This document shows positions 27,401-37,746 of a stretch of 64,000 bases of DNA, one piece after another. Source of the stretch: Fusobacterium varium (GTDB taxonomy: Bacteria > Fusobacteriota > Fusobacteriia > Fusobacteriales > Fusobacteriaceae). Location: the NCBI GenBank assembly GCA_002356455.1, contig AP017968.1:1240001-1304000 (forward strand), written 5' to 3'. Both the position numbers and the translations under genes were made by a program. Every line of letters starts with the position of its first letter. Positions within the stretch are counted from its first letter, which is position 1. The notes beneath the pieces were generated by a model. That model ran no database searches, was not told the DNA's origin, and worked only from the letters and a program-made list of their open reading frames with translations.

Positions 27401-30400
27401 ATAGTTCCTTTATTAGTACCAGTATTAGCAGTACTTCCTTTAACATATATTCCAATTCCAGAAGTTCCAATATTTAAAGCTCCTGATGAAACAATACTGA
27501 TATCTTCAGCGTATACAGCAGTTCCTTTATCTAAAGCAGAAGCATTTACAGTTGTATTGATATTTCTAGTTCCTGTTCCACTTCCTTTAAAGAAGATTAC
27601 TGTTTTTCCAAGAGTTCCAGTATTATTTGAAGTTACAGTAACAGCAGTTGCTGTAAGATCTGATGTTTCATCAAGCATAACTCCAATAGCATCTGCTCCA
27701 AGGTCAAGAGTTCCAAGATTTGTAACTTTAGTTCCATTTTTAGCATAGATGGCAACTCCGCCATCACCTACAGATACTTTTCCCTGATTAGAAATAGTAG
27801 CTTTATCCCCATAGATACCAATAGCAGCATTAGCTCCACTGGAATGTCCAACTTTTATTTCTCCAGCTGCTGTATTTGTTACAGTGACATCAGCTTCTGT
27901 TCCTAAAGCATTGTTGTTATATGCATAAATACCTACAGCTCCTGTACCATCAAGAGTTATTTTATTAGTATTAGTAATATCAGCTTTTCCCTGACCTGCT
28001 GCTAATGAACCAAATTCATCAACAATTGGTGTATTTGAAGAATCTTCTCTGTATGCCATTCCTAAAATACCTATAGATAAATCTCCACCAACTTTTATAT
28101 CTCCAGCATTCGATACTGTACTTCCATTTACTGCATAAACTCCTACTGCTTGATTATTTGCAGTATTACTTTCTTTTTCAACTTTTATTGAACTTGTTCC
28201 ATCTACTGTTACAACTCCATAGTTTATAAAAGCTCCTATTGCTCCTAATCCACTGCCATCTCTGTCAGCAGTAATAGTTGAACCAACTAAATTTATTCCA
28301 GCCTCATTATTAGAAACAGCTGATTTACTTGAGTTCATTTCCAATCCAACTACCTGATTATTAAATTTTAAAGCCTGTGTATCATTAAGAACTGCCGAAA
28401 CTGTACTGTTTGTAGCTGTTGCAACAAGTCTTTGTCCTAGGAATCTGTTGTAGTAAAAGTTTCCATCTTTCTGTGCCTGAGTATCACTCAATGCACCTGT
28501 TCCTGTTTTATCCAGATTTCCAATAGCAATCGTTCCTCCATCAACAGCTGCTATTTTATATTTGTCAATACCTCCACCAGCAACTATGAGGTTTGAAAGA
28601 TTTGCTCCTCCAAGAGCTGTTCCCAGTGCTGTAGTTATACTGGCTTCCAATCCGTTTGTACTTAGTCCAGTTGCATTTTTTAGATTAAATACAACAACAT
28701 CATTAGAATCTACATGGATTCTTGAGTTTGCATCTAATGTTACAGGTGGTGTTCCTGCCAGCATATCTACATCAAATGCAGTTGCTTTTCCTTTAAGTAT
28801 CATTTTAGAATTACTTAAATTTATTTTTCCTACTCCATCTGAATAGACAGCATATCCTGAACCATCAAATTCTACAGTTCCTCCTGAAAGGTCTACATTA
28901 GAATTTGTACCAATAGATGCTGCTGCTGTTGAACCATTAGTCACTTTTATATAGTTATTTTTAGCATTGACAACTCCACCGCCTGTTGCCATAACACCAA
29001 ATCCAACATATCTGTCTGCATCATCTAATTTTGATCCAGTTATGTCTATATTAGCAGCTGCAGGAGTTGTTGCTCTGTTAAAAGTGATAACAGTATTAGC
29101 ACCTGAAGCAAAAGCAGCTCCAGTATCTTTTTTATTTGCAATTGTAGGATTAGCTCCTACTTTTGAAACTACATTTAATTCATTTGCTGTAATTTTAGCT
29201 CCATTAGCACCATATACAACTACTGAATCTTCTATATTTGTGGTATTTATTTTATTTACTTGAATAGTTTTTCCAGCTGCTGTAGAATAAACAGCCATAT
29301 TACCTACACCACCTGACAATGTTATATCTCCAGACGATGTTACATCTCCCTTATCAGTATATATTCCTATGTTGCTCTGTCCACCATATATTGTAATATT
29401 TCCTGTTCCAAGAGAAAAAGTTCCAGTTGTGTGTCCACCATAAAATCCAATATTAGATTTAGTTTGTGTTCCTATTTTTATTTCATGATTTTTTAATGAT
29501 TTTGCAAATTTAGAAGAAATTCCAACATTTCCTTCTATTAAAGTAGGATTTTGCCCAGATACAGTATCATTTCCTGTCCCTAATGTACTTTGAGCAATAT
29601 TTGTAACATTTGCATCATTTACTCCAATATTGATTTTTAAATCACTATTAGTTCCATTAAGATTAAATCCAGCTGTAAGAAAATAAGCTCCTATATTATT
29701 ATCACCATATATTTCCAAAGGTTTGTCCATAAATAAAGTTGAACCACCATCAGAAGATCCACTAATATATAATCCTACATTATTTCCACCATTAATTACT
29801 AACTTTCCATAATTCAAAAAGTTTATTTCATGATTTGTTCCTGATCTGTTAGGAGCAAATATAGCACTTGTTTTTCCATTGATAGTCATAGTTCCCGAAT
29901 TTACACTTGTAAATGTACGATAACCACTATTTTCAGCTCCATAAGCTAGTAAAGCAATTCTCGAGCTATTAGCTAATGTTTGAATTGTTCCATAGTTATG
30001 AAAAACTGTAGCACGATTAGTAGAAGAGTCATTATGTCCATCAGCTTCATAACCATTGATATAATCTCCTGACAAATTCCATGTTCCATAATTAGCTCCA
30101 TACATGATTCTAGTTGCTGTAAGAGAACCATTACCATCAGTGTTGCCTGTATTAGTATGGTTATGGTATGGATAAATTTTACTTGCAATATAATTATATT
30201 CTGCAGATGTTATTGTTTCTGCCGAAGTTCCTGACAGTAAAGTACTCAATACTGTTGCCTGATTTCCATGAACGTCATTTTTTAATAAAGCTCTTCTGTT
30301 TGTACCAGCTCCTTCCCAGTTTATAGTGACAGCACTGCCCATTCTTATAATAGGTGCTCCACACCATTTATAGAATCCTACACTTGAAGTTGCTGTTCCA

Positions 30401-31518
30401 TTATTTACATCTGCCGTACTTCCTTCACTTGAAGCGTAGTTTGCTGTTCCATTAGTAGTTGTTGGTGCTCCTGTATAATTAGTGATATAAATACTATCTA
30501 TAGAAGAAGCACTTCTTGCAGAAAATGTTCCTCCTGTCAGGTTAATTTGATTGATTGGTCCTAAATCTCCATTAGCTTTCCAATACCATGCATTATCTCC
30601 AGTTCCAGTTGTGTTTGCTCCTATACTCATATCAGGAATATTAGGCATTATCACAGTTGGAGTTTCTGGAGCTGTTGGTGCTGTTACTGTAGTTGGTTCG
30701 AATCCAGCTGGTGTAGCTGGAGCGTTTACAGTTATATTTTTGTCACTTGGAGCTGTTGGTACTGATACCACTGGTGCTGTTACTGTTATTTTTTCTACTG
30801 CACTAGGTGTCGTTACTGTTACTGATACACCTGCTGGAGCTGTTGGAGTTACTACAACAGGAGCTGTTATTGTGGGGATTCCAACTATTGTTGGTGTTAC
30901 TGTTCCCGGAAGTGCTCCTAAATTAACTGTAGGTGCTGATACTGTCACTGATATATTTGGATTTACTACTGGTAAATCTGGCTATATCGGTTTTATATTT
31001 GCTCCTACTTCAATTTCTTCTCTGAATACTTCATTATCTACTGCTACTCCATTTCCTTCAAGTATTTTGTCAACACCAATATTGCCGCTTGATTTAAGCA
31101 GACTTCTTCCACTCTTTGTTCCATAATGCTTGTTTATTGCATCAATTGTTTCTGAAAATTCGCTTATAGTTTTATTTTTCATAGTTCCATTATCTAAATG
31201 CTGATATGAAAAAAATACTTGTGTACTATTGAATGTTGGCTTAGAGTAAAAATCTCCCTTTCTTATAAGTTCCACAAAATCTGAGTTGTATTCTTTTATC
31301 AATCTTTCATTTTCTTCTATTTTTCTTCTTATTTCTTCGCGCTCTGTCTGAATTCTAGTTAAAAGATCGCTTTTAGTTTCCTGTATTTCCTCTGCTGTTA
31401 TTCCTGCACCTAAAGATATTCCTCCTGTTATCATGAAGGCTATCAAAAGCGAAAGAGAATAACTGACTTTTCTCTTCAAAAATCTCTTTAAAGATTTTTC
31501 AATGTCATTTTTTCTCAT
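21430..31518 (-). pseudogene. Giant type V autotransporter adhesin A, interrupted by an in-frame TAG
   Basis: One continuous frame of 3,362 codons, broken only by TAG at 30982-30984 (codon 179). Its intact paralogue at 38508-48554 has GCC at the aligned position. Layout: extended signal peptide (about 1-40), helical coil, Pro/Val/Thr-rich linker, a huge beta-helical passenger of repeats of the type VGIY-x-G and TNxGxIxxG, and a C-terminal beta-barrel of about 300 residues ending FNYKF. Such RadD-like proteins export their passenger through the barrel and act as surface adhesins. The 3,177 codons after the TAG stay open, so the stop is recent, suppressed, or repaired by exchange with copy B. 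A GTG at 30948 could restart translation, but without a signal peptide. Confidence 0.88.
30982..31518 (-). CDS. N-terminal fragment of autotransporter A (178 residues)
   Basis: If the TAG at codon 179 is read as stop, the product is this fragment: basic n-region plus hydrophobic signal (MRKNDIEKSLKRFLKRKVSY, then LSLLIAFMITGGISLGA), a charged coiled coil (TAEEIQETKSDLLTRIQ through NERLIKEYNSDF) and a short globular part ending VGANIKPI. The same N-terminal module opens the intact paralogue. Alone it would be an exported coil without membrane anchor. It lies 16 bases after the coiled-coil gene with a GGGGGAAG ribosome site. Confidence 0.85.
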   Translation of the reverse strand: MRKNDIEKSLKRFLKRKVSYSLSLLIAFMITGGISLGAGITAEEIQETKSDLLTRIQTEREEIRRKIEENERLIKEYNSDFVELIRKGDFYSKPTFNSTQVFFSYQHLDNGTMKNKTISEFSETIDAINKHYGTKSGRSLLKSSGNIGVDKILEGNGVAVDNEVFREEIEVGANIKPI

Positions 31519-31534
31519 AAAATCTTCCCCCTAT

Positions 31535-32116
31535 TTAATTTCCTGCTCTTACTTTCTGTTCCATCTTATCTAATCTGCTCAAGTATTCATTAAGCTTTTC
31601 ATTTTCAAGTAATAAAAGTTCAATTTCATTATTATTAGTTTTGAACTTGTCATATACTTCATCAAATTTCTGACTTAAAAATACTCTGTTTTCATCTGTT
31701 TCCATCCCCAAAACTTCTTCAAGTTTCATAATTTCTTCCTCTTCTATTTTCAGGAAAGCCATTCTTTCCCTTCCTATTTCAAAAGCTGCTCCTGCTGCTG
31801 CAATTCTTCCTTCAGGAGTATTTTCACTTCTGAATACTTTTTCCTCAAGAGATTCATTCATATCCCTTCTGATGTCTTCAATTATTTTCTTTCCTTTTTT
31901 CTCCTCTGCCTTTTCAGCAGCAATTCTTGCTTTTTCTTCAGCTTCTTTAGCTTTTTCAGCATCTTCGATAGCTTTCTGTTTAGCTTTTTCTTCAGCCTGT
32001 ATCTCTCTTCTTATCTGTTCAAGAACTTTTCTTCCCTCTTTTTCACTTACTTCCTGTGAATAAAGAGCTGTTGTTAAACAAGATAGTAAAAGAAATATCC
32101 CCAAAAGTTTTTTCAT
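31535..32116 (-). CDS. Exported coiled-coil protein of cassette A
   Basis: 193 residues with a signal peptide (MKKLLGIFLLLSCLTTALYS, cut near 20). The mature protein is almost all charged helix: an Ala/Glu/Lys-rich coil (AEEKAKQKAIEDAEKAKEA, about 37-75), a short basic linker, then IIEDIRRDMNESLEEKVF and a second coil (NNEIELLLLENEKLNEYLSRL). There is a Cys in the signal region but no clear lipobox. It is about 80% identical to 37914-38495. In both cassettes it lies directly before the giant autotransporter, in one transcript, so a role in autotransporter assembly or as a surface partner is likely. Its place resembles that of the small genes before radD in F. nucleatum. Confidence 0.8.
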   Translation of the reverse strand: MKKLLGIFLLLSCLTTALYSQEVSEKEGRKVLEQIRREIQAEEKAKQKAIEDAEKAKEAEEKARIAAEKAEEKKGKKIIEDIRRDMNESLEEKVFRSENTPEGRIAAAGAAFEIGRERMAFLKIEEEEIMKLEEVLGMETDENRVFLSQKFDEVYDKFKTNNNEIELLLLENEKLNEYLSRLDKMEQKVRAGN

Positions 32117-32298
32117 ATTTCCTTCCTCCTTAAATAATAAACTTCATTTTTTAACATTATGATTCTATAAATCTAATAATAAAATCCCCTCCTTTTTTTC
32201 TTGTTGACAAACAAATATTTTAAAACATAGATTTATAAAAGATAATTGTTGTAAAAAATGTTAATTTAATTAGTTTGTATAAAACATCATATATTCGA

Positions 32299-32326
32299 AT
32301 TATAACATATTTATATATACAAACAA
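32299..32326 (-). promoter_or_regulatory. Putative promoter of cassette A
   Basis: On the minus strand TTGTTT (32321-32326) and TATAAT (32299-32304) are spaced 16 bp apart. The leader to the ATG at 32116 would be about 175 bases, similar to the leader of cassette B. A spare GGAGGGG at about 32185-32192 on the minus strand has no ORF after it. Confidence 0.45.
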
Positions 32327-32355
32327 ATAAAAAAAATATATATAAATTAAAATGA

Positions 32356-32386
32356 TTGACAAACAATTAAAACATGTATATATAAT
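32356..32386 (+). promoter_or_regulatory. Possible plus-strand promoter toward the decayed genes
   Basis: TTGACA (32356-32361) with TATATA at 17 bp (TATAAT at 19 bp, 32381-32386). A similar TTGACAAACAA stretch occurs at about 32214. The 300 bases that follow are A/T-rich with no gene. Confidence 0.35.
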
Positions 32387-32697
32387 TGTATAAAGGCAAG
32401 AAATATTTTTTTGTAAAAATTAAAGATAATTATTAGTTTTTATAAAAAGTAATAAACTTTTATATTATATTTTTAAAAAGGCTAAAATAAATTTTTATAT
32501 GGAATAAATTTTTTTATAAAAATTAAAAATATAAAGAATTGATAAAGTAATTTAAATTAAATATAGAAATTAAAATACTTTTAAAAAAATTTTTAATAAA
32601 AGTTTAATATAATTTAAAGATAAGTATTTATAATTTTCTACACAAGGTTATATAGTGTATTCAGTAAAAAAAATTAAAAGAAAATATATATGTTAAC

Positions 32698-32852
32698 ATG
32701 AAAAAAGACAAGAGAAAAAACTTTGATAGATATAATCAGGAAAAGAAAAAATGCTGAAAGATTTTAGAGAAAAAAATAAGCATCTAAAAAATAAAGAGCA
32801 AGAAACAAAAAAGAATGAAGTTTTAGAAAGAAAATTTTTAACTATAATGTAA
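32698..32852 (+). pseudogene. Decayed coiled-coil-type gene fragment
   Basis: The plus strand starts MKKDKRKNFDRYNQEKKKC and stops. In another frame ATG at 32751 gives MLKDFREKNKHLKNKEQE and on to TAA at 32850 (33 residues). The mix of Lys/Glu/Asn helix in two frames without ribosome sites looks like a broken small exported coil gene, but it could be chance in A-rich DNA. Confidence 0.3.
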
Positions 32853-32909
32853 TAATTAAAAATAGGAGTGGTTTTATAGATTGATCTTTTGTGGACATAT
32901 TTTTTTAAT

Positions 32910-33230
32910 ATGAAAAAATATTTATTATTAGGAATTTTAGCTACTTCAGTTTTTTTTGCTTGAGGAGGATATATAACAATTATGGAACACATACATAGAA
33001 GTAGTTATTGTTTTTCTTATAACTTTCATATGAATCCAGATAGAGATAATATGAGGTTGACTTCACTACAGCAAAAAATAGTAATAATTACAGAATGATG
33101 AAAAAAATTTGAAATAAATAAAATTATAAATTCTAATAATGAAAATTGGAATGAGATTGAAAATTAAATAAAAAAATTGCAGAGATAAAGATAAAAGTAA
33201 GAACTGGCTTGATGAAAAATGAATATTCAG
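32910..33230 (+). pseudogene. Decayed exported-protein gene with its terminator
   Basis: The plus strand reads MKKYLLLGILATSVFFA (a signal peptide), then TGA, then in the same frame GGYITIMEHIHRSSYCFSYN, HMNPDRDNMRLTSLQQK and further, with more in-frame stops (TGA TGA, then TAA several times) up to about 33230. A clean terminator follows at 33242-33273. A signal peptide plus a composed, non-repetitive protein in one frame shows a real gene that has decayed by point mutations. I do not recognise the family with certainty. Confidence 0.5.
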
Positions 33231-33241
33231 CTTAATAAACA

Positions 33242-33277
33242 AAAAAGAGGATTTGTAAAATGATCCTCTTTTTATTT
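33242..33277 (+). terminator. Intrinsic terminator after the decayed gene
   Basis: AAAAAGAGGAT (33242-33252) pairs with ATCCTCTTTTT (33263-33273), with more T after. It is intact although the gene before it is not. Confidence 0.8.
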
Positions 33278-33547
33278 TTGGAAGTTAACTGAATATGAGC
33301 TACAATATATTTGTTAAATTTCAAAAAATATTAAGGAATAGAAAAAATATTTTTATAATAATTAATATAATCATAGATATTTAATGATTTATTTTGTTAT
33401 ATAAAAATAAAAAATAAATTATTATGATATATTTACTTGAAAAAATAGGTTATATAGCCAAAAATCATAAAATAAAAAAATAGTAGTTATTATGTTTTAA
33501 TAAATAAAAATAAAATTATAATTTATATACATATATTTATTTTTTAT

Positions 33548-33576
33548 TTGTATGTATATAATATTTATGATATAAT
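33548..33576 (+). promoter_or_regulatory. Putative promoter of the middle autotransporter
   Basis: TTGTAT (33548-33553) and TATAAT (33571-33576) are spaced 17 bp apart. It belongs to the same TTGTnT/TATAAT type seen before both cassettes, and gives a leader of about 300 bases to the ATG at 33890. Confidence 0.5.
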
Positions 33577-33721
33577 CTTAGCGATAATTTTAAAAAACAA
33601 ACTAATAATGTGATATATTATTTATATTTAAGAAACAATTTGAAATAAGTGTAATTAATAAGTGAAATAAAAATGATTGTTAATGCTCGTATTTTGATAA
33701 TTGTAAGGAGGTTAAACAATA

Positions 33722-33748
33722 ATGAAAGAATTTATTTTTTTATTTTAA
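33722..33748 (+). pseudogene. Remnant start of a coiled-coil-protein gene
   Basis: After AAGGAGG (33705-33711) a tiny ORF reads MKEFIFLF and stops. The start region of the cassette B coiled-coil gene (AAGGAGG at 37894-37900, then ...MKFIFLFCLTT) is closely similar in leader and signal-peptide codons. The rest of the gene is gone. This suggests the middle autotransporter once had the same upstream partner, or that its leader was copied from a cassette. Confidence 0.5.
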
Positions 33749-33889
33749 TTTAAAAATACATAGAAAAAATTTTAAACAAATAAATAAAGAAATTTTTGAA
33801 AAATGAAAAATTACAAATATTTATCTGAAAATTGTGTAATAAAGAAATTGGTAAAATATATTAACTTAATTTTTATACACGGAGGAATC

Positions 33890-36800
33890 ATGAAAGATAT
33901 TAAACTTATAAAAGGGAAATTAAAAAAACGAAGAAATATAACAATCTCAATTCTAGTTCTATTTTTAATAACTGGTAAAATAGGATATGGAGAGGAAAAT
34001 ATAAAGAATGAGATAATAGTAAATAATGGAGTAAAGATAACTCAAGAAGAAATAAATATAGATAATAAAGGAACAATTTTTTCAATAGGAGAAGAAGGGG
34101 TTGGAATATCTAAGAGATCTTCTAGTTATAGTCCAATTATTGAATCTATTAAAAATAGTGGGATTGTTTCAGTAACTTCAACAGGAAACTCTAAATATTC
34201 AGGAAATGGTATTTTAATTGAATTGTATAATTATACAGGAAAAACTAAATTGGGAACTACTGTAAATAGCGGAATTATTTCTGGAGTTTCTACAGGAAAT
34301 TCAAATGAGTCAGGAAATGGTATTTATGTAGGAGCTAGTTTAGCTAATCCACTAACAAGTACCATAGGAGATATTAAGAATAATGGAATTATTTCTGGGG
34401 TTTCTACAGGAAATTCAAGTGGTTCAGGAAATGGTATTATCAGTCGATTCGGAAGTAGTAATATTGGGGATATTTATAATAATGGAATTATTTCTGGAAT
34501 TTCAGCTCAAAGTAGTGTTTTTTCTGGAAGAGGAATTTATAGTAAAGCATTTTCAAATTCTAACTCTGTAGCTAGAATAGGTAGTATTTTAAATTATGGT
34601 GTTATTTTTGGAAATAGAAATGCAATTGAAGCTGATGCTCAAAATGAAAATGACTATATTGGAAAAATAATTAACAAAGGTCTTATAGTGGGTGGATTAG
34701 GAGACAATAATAATTCAGCCTCTGCTGGTTATGCAATTTTGGCTGACAATCTTGATGATATTCAAAATGATGGAATTATTTCGGGAGAAAATGTTGGAAT
34801 AGCTGGGGTAAGAAATATAAATAAAATTCTTAATAATGGAATCATAAAAGGCAAGCGTCTAATTTCTACTTCAGTTAGTAATATCCCTTTAACAAATAAT
34901 GGAATTTTAGCTGGAGAAAATTTATATATAAATGCTCCTTATATTCTTAGTAGTGGTATAATAATAAGGTATAATTCTAATGGAAATATAACTGATATTG
35001 TAAATGGTACAGGTGGAGAAATAACATTAGAAGATGGAAATAAAAAAGTAGTAATAAATAGTCAGAGATATGATGAAAATGGATATGAAACTTCTAATGA
35101 CTCTGATGCAAAGGATAGCTATGTTTCAGCAAATGGAACAAACTATGAAAATAATATAATAAATGGTGCAGGAATAAACAAAGGAGCTTTAGTTGTTCAA
35201 GCGGGAACTTCAATATCTGAAAGTATTGTCAATGGATATAATACAGCAGTGTATTTGGAAGATAACGCACAATTAACAGCAACAAATACTATTTTTAATG
35301 GTGGAGAATTAAAAAATGATATTGCAATTATCAAAGGTAGTATAGGAGATAATGTAGCAAGTATTTTGGGGACATCAATAATAAATGGAGCCATAAATTT
35401 AGGTGATGGAAATGATACTCTATCTATTGCTAATACAGTTCAAATAAATGGAGAACTAGATGGTGGGTCAGGAAATGACATTTTGAATTTAGGAGAAATG
35501 GCTGCTGGAAAAACGATGCCTAATTTAAATATCTTGCACAATATAAGTAATTTTGAAAATATAAATACAAATGGTAATATTACTTTATTTGAAACAGTTA
35601 AAATAACAGGAGTTAATGATATAACTTTAGAAAGTGGAAATTTAGTATTAAGAGTTGACCCTACTATTACATCAAATGGAAAAGTTACAGGACATGCTTT
35701 GTATGGAAATAATGGAATGTTAACAAGTAATGGTGGGAACTTGGTAATAGGATTAAATGGTTTAGGAGAGGGAGCTATAATATCAATGGGAAGAACTACA
35801 ATAACTCCTAACACAGATGATAGTTGGTGGAAAGATACAGATCATATAAAAACTAATTCATTAGTTTTAGATGGAAAACTATCAGCAGATGGAAAAGATA
35901 TAAATATAACAATTTTAGAATCAATACCATTAGCCCCATCAATTCCAACTCCGCCAATAAATCCACAACCACCAATTACTATTGATTCTTTATTATATGA
36001 AAAGTTAAATAAAATATATCAATCAATAGTAAGTGCAGAAGAAATTGGAAAACTTGCAAATACAACACTATTAGAAGATAAAACATATAGTGAATCATTG
36101 GGTGGATTATTAACAATACTTGATCAAATGTATGCAAATAATCCATATACATATACAGTTAAGTCATCAAGAGACAGTATAAAGCTATTTGAAGATAATA
36201 TGTCATACTTAACAATTAAACCAAAAAAAGATGAAATAATAGTTCAAGGTAAGGCTATTTATACTGGAGTTAAAAGTGATAATGGAGCTTATGGAAAGAA
36301 CTATTATGGTTTTGATACTGGACATAGAAATTACAAGACAACAACAAATACAGTTGGAGGATTAGCAACTTTTGAATATGGGTTAAGTGATAAAACATCT
36401 GTAGGGTTTGTTTTAGGTGGAAATAACCAAGACATTAATTTTAAAGGTTCAAGTAAAATAAAAGGTAATTCTTTATATTTAGGAGCATTTACTAAAACAG
36501 ATATTAATAGCTTTAAATTTATGGGAGGAGTTGGATATCAATATACATCAGCAGATGCAGATAGAAAGGTATCAAATAGATATGATTCATTCTCAACAGG
36601 AGATAAGTATGATATAAATTCATTAAATGCTTTTATGGAAGCTAAATATATTTATAGTGCTGAACAGGATTGGACAGTTGAGCCAAAAGTAAGATTAAGC
36701 TATTACTATATAGAACAAGATAAAGTAAATGAAGGATACACACCAGGACAGATTTCTATGAGAACAGATAAAATAAATAGCAATACAGCAGATGTAGAAG

Positions 36801-37111
36801 TTGGAGTAGATTTTATAAAGAGTTCATATCTAGATAATGGAAAGTTAAAAAATATTCTATCTTTAGGAGTGATAAATACAATTGGAGATAAATCAAAAGA
36901 ATTAAATGGTTATATACTAGGAAAAGAAAAAGATGGAAAGAAGTTTGATATTCAAGGAACAGAACTTCCTAAAACATCAGGAAAAGTATCATTAAATATT
37001 GAGTATGAAAAAACAAATGGATTAATATATACAGCAGGAGTAAGTTTAGAGTTCGCTAAAGATTACAATAGAAATATTAACGTAACTGTTGGAATAGGAT
37101 ACAGATTTTAA
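33890..37111 (+). CDS. Autotransporter adhesin (AidA-like), intact, 1,073 residues
   Basis: The start is ATG 33890 with GGAGG 4 bases before; a longer frame from 33803 lacks a ribosome site. Signal region about 1-35 (KLKKRRNITISILVLFLITGKIGYG). The passenger (about 40-680) consists of Gly/Asn/Ile repeats, including three near-identical copies of ISGVSTGNSxxSGNG around 100-200, as in beta-helical autotransporters. A proline linker (PLAPSIPTPPINPQPPIT) leads to a helical segment and a C-terminal barrel of about 280 residues ending GIGYRF. It secretes and anchors its own passenger at the outer membrane; the ligand is unknown. It belongs to another subfamily than the two giants, having a different N-terminus and barrel. 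Confidence 0.9.
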   Translation: MKDIKLIKGKLKKRRNITISILVLFLITGKIGYGEENIKNEIIVNNGVKITQEEINIDNKGTIFSIGEEGVGISKRSSSYSPIIESIKNSGIVSVTSTGNSKYSGNGILIELYNYTGKTKLGTTVNSGIISGVSTGNSNESGNGIYVGASLANPLTSTIGDIKNNGIISGVSTGNSSGSGNGIISRFGSSNIGDIYNNGIISGISAQSSVFSGRGIYSKAFSNSNSVARIGSILNYGVIFGNRNAIEADAQNENDYIGKIINKGLIVGGLGDNNNSASAGYAILADNLDDIQNDGIISGENVGIAGVRNINKILNNGIIKGKRLISTSVSNIPLTNNGILAGENLYINAPYILSSGIIIRYNSNGNITDIVNGTGGEITLEDGNKKVVINSQRYDENGYETSNDSDAKDSYVSANGTNYENNIINGAGINKGALVVQAGTSISESIVNGYNTAVYLEDNAQLTATNTIFNGGELKNDIAIIKGSIGDNVASILGTSIINGAINLGDGNDTLSIANTVQINGELDGGSGNDILNLGEMAAGKTMPNLNILHNISNFENINTNGNITLFETVKITGVNDITLESGNLVLRVDPTITSNGKVTGHALYGNNGMLTSNGGNLVIGLNGLGEGAIISMGRTTITPNTDDSWWKDTDHIKTNSLVLDGKLSADGKDINITILESIPLAPSIPTPPINPQPPITIDSLLYEKLNKIYQSIVSAEEIGKLANTTLLEDKTYSESLGGLLTILDQMYANNPYTYTVKSSRDSIKLFEDNMSYLTIKPKKDEIIVQGKAIYTGVKSDNGAYGKNYYGFDTGHRNYKTTTNTVGGLATFEYGLSDKTSVGFVLGGNNQDINFKGSSKIKGNSLYLGAFTKTDINSFKFMGGVGYQYTSADADRKVSNRYDSFSTGDKYDINSLNAFMEAKYIYSAEQDWTVEPKVRLSYYYIEQDKVNEGYTPGQISMRTDKINSNTADVEVGVDFIKSSYLDNGKLKNILSLGVINTIGDKSKELNGYILGKEKDGKKFDIQGTELPKTSGKVSLNIEYEKTNGLIYTAGVSLEFAKDYNRNINVTVGIGYRF

Positions 37112-37717
37112 GAAATATTTAATAAATTTGTCAGAATTAAATTCTTTTGATTTTACAATGAATATATTAAAAAAGTTACAGGAATACAAAATTTAAAAAA
37201 TACTGTTTAATCTTCATTTAAGAATAAAAATGAAAATAAAATTTTCAATTTATATTCTATAAGTTTTTTAAAGAAATGAAGAAGTAAAAAAATTTATATC
37301 TTTTTTTAAAAGTATAAAAAACAAATGATTGAAATAAGTAGTCCTCATTTTATATGAGGATTTTTTATTGTATAAAAACTGAAAGGCTATACTTTGAAAA
37401 TAAAATCATCTTTAATTAGAATTAATTAGTATGAAATTTTACTAAAAATGTAAAGGATAGAAAAATTTATAAAAATTTATTGTTGAATTTTAATAAAATT
37501 ATATTAAATAATTAAAAGGCTTATATTTATATATTATTTGAAATTATTTAAGTTTTGGAGAATATAATATAGTTGTTTGGAAATTATGATATTAGTATAT
37601 AATAAAATAATTTTTTATATATTATTAATTATATTCTATAATACTAAAAAAAATAACATTTAAATTTTACAAATAAAAGGAATAAGTTTTAAAAATAGAT
37701 TAGTAATCCTTTTTTTA
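37112..37717. other. Long AT-rich intergenic region before cassette B
   Basis: About 600 bases of A/T-rich sequence. Apart from the terminator at 37342-37366 I see no gene, RNA or repeat structure in it. Confidence 0.6.
37342..37366 (+). terminator. Intrinsic terminator
   Basis: TCCTCAT (37342-37348) and ATGAGGA (37354-37360) are followed by six T. It lies 230 bases after the middle autotransporter and probably ends its transcript. Confidence 0.8.
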
Positions 37718-37746
37718 TTGTGTGTCACAAAATGTTGTGATATAAT
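37718..37746 (+). promoter_or_regulatory. Putative promoter and operator of cassette B
   Basis: TTGTGT (37718-37723) and TATAAT (37741-37746) are spaced 17 bp apart. The spacer contains a perfect palindrome, TCACAA-AATG-TTGTGA (37725-37740), placed where a bound repressor would block RNA polymerase. The leader to the first gene is about 160 bases and ends in AAGGAGG. Confidence 0.55.

Noticed and set aside
30982-30984. Programmed readthrough or selenocysteine/pyrrolysine at the TAG
   Set aside because: No adjacent structure or special context is visible and copy B has a plain alanine codon; kept only as an open possibility.
32693-32992. Minus-strand ORF of 99 codons
   Set aside because: No ribosome site and low-complexity Phe/Ser/Lys composition. 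The plus strand of the same stretch shows recognisable decayed genes with a terminator.
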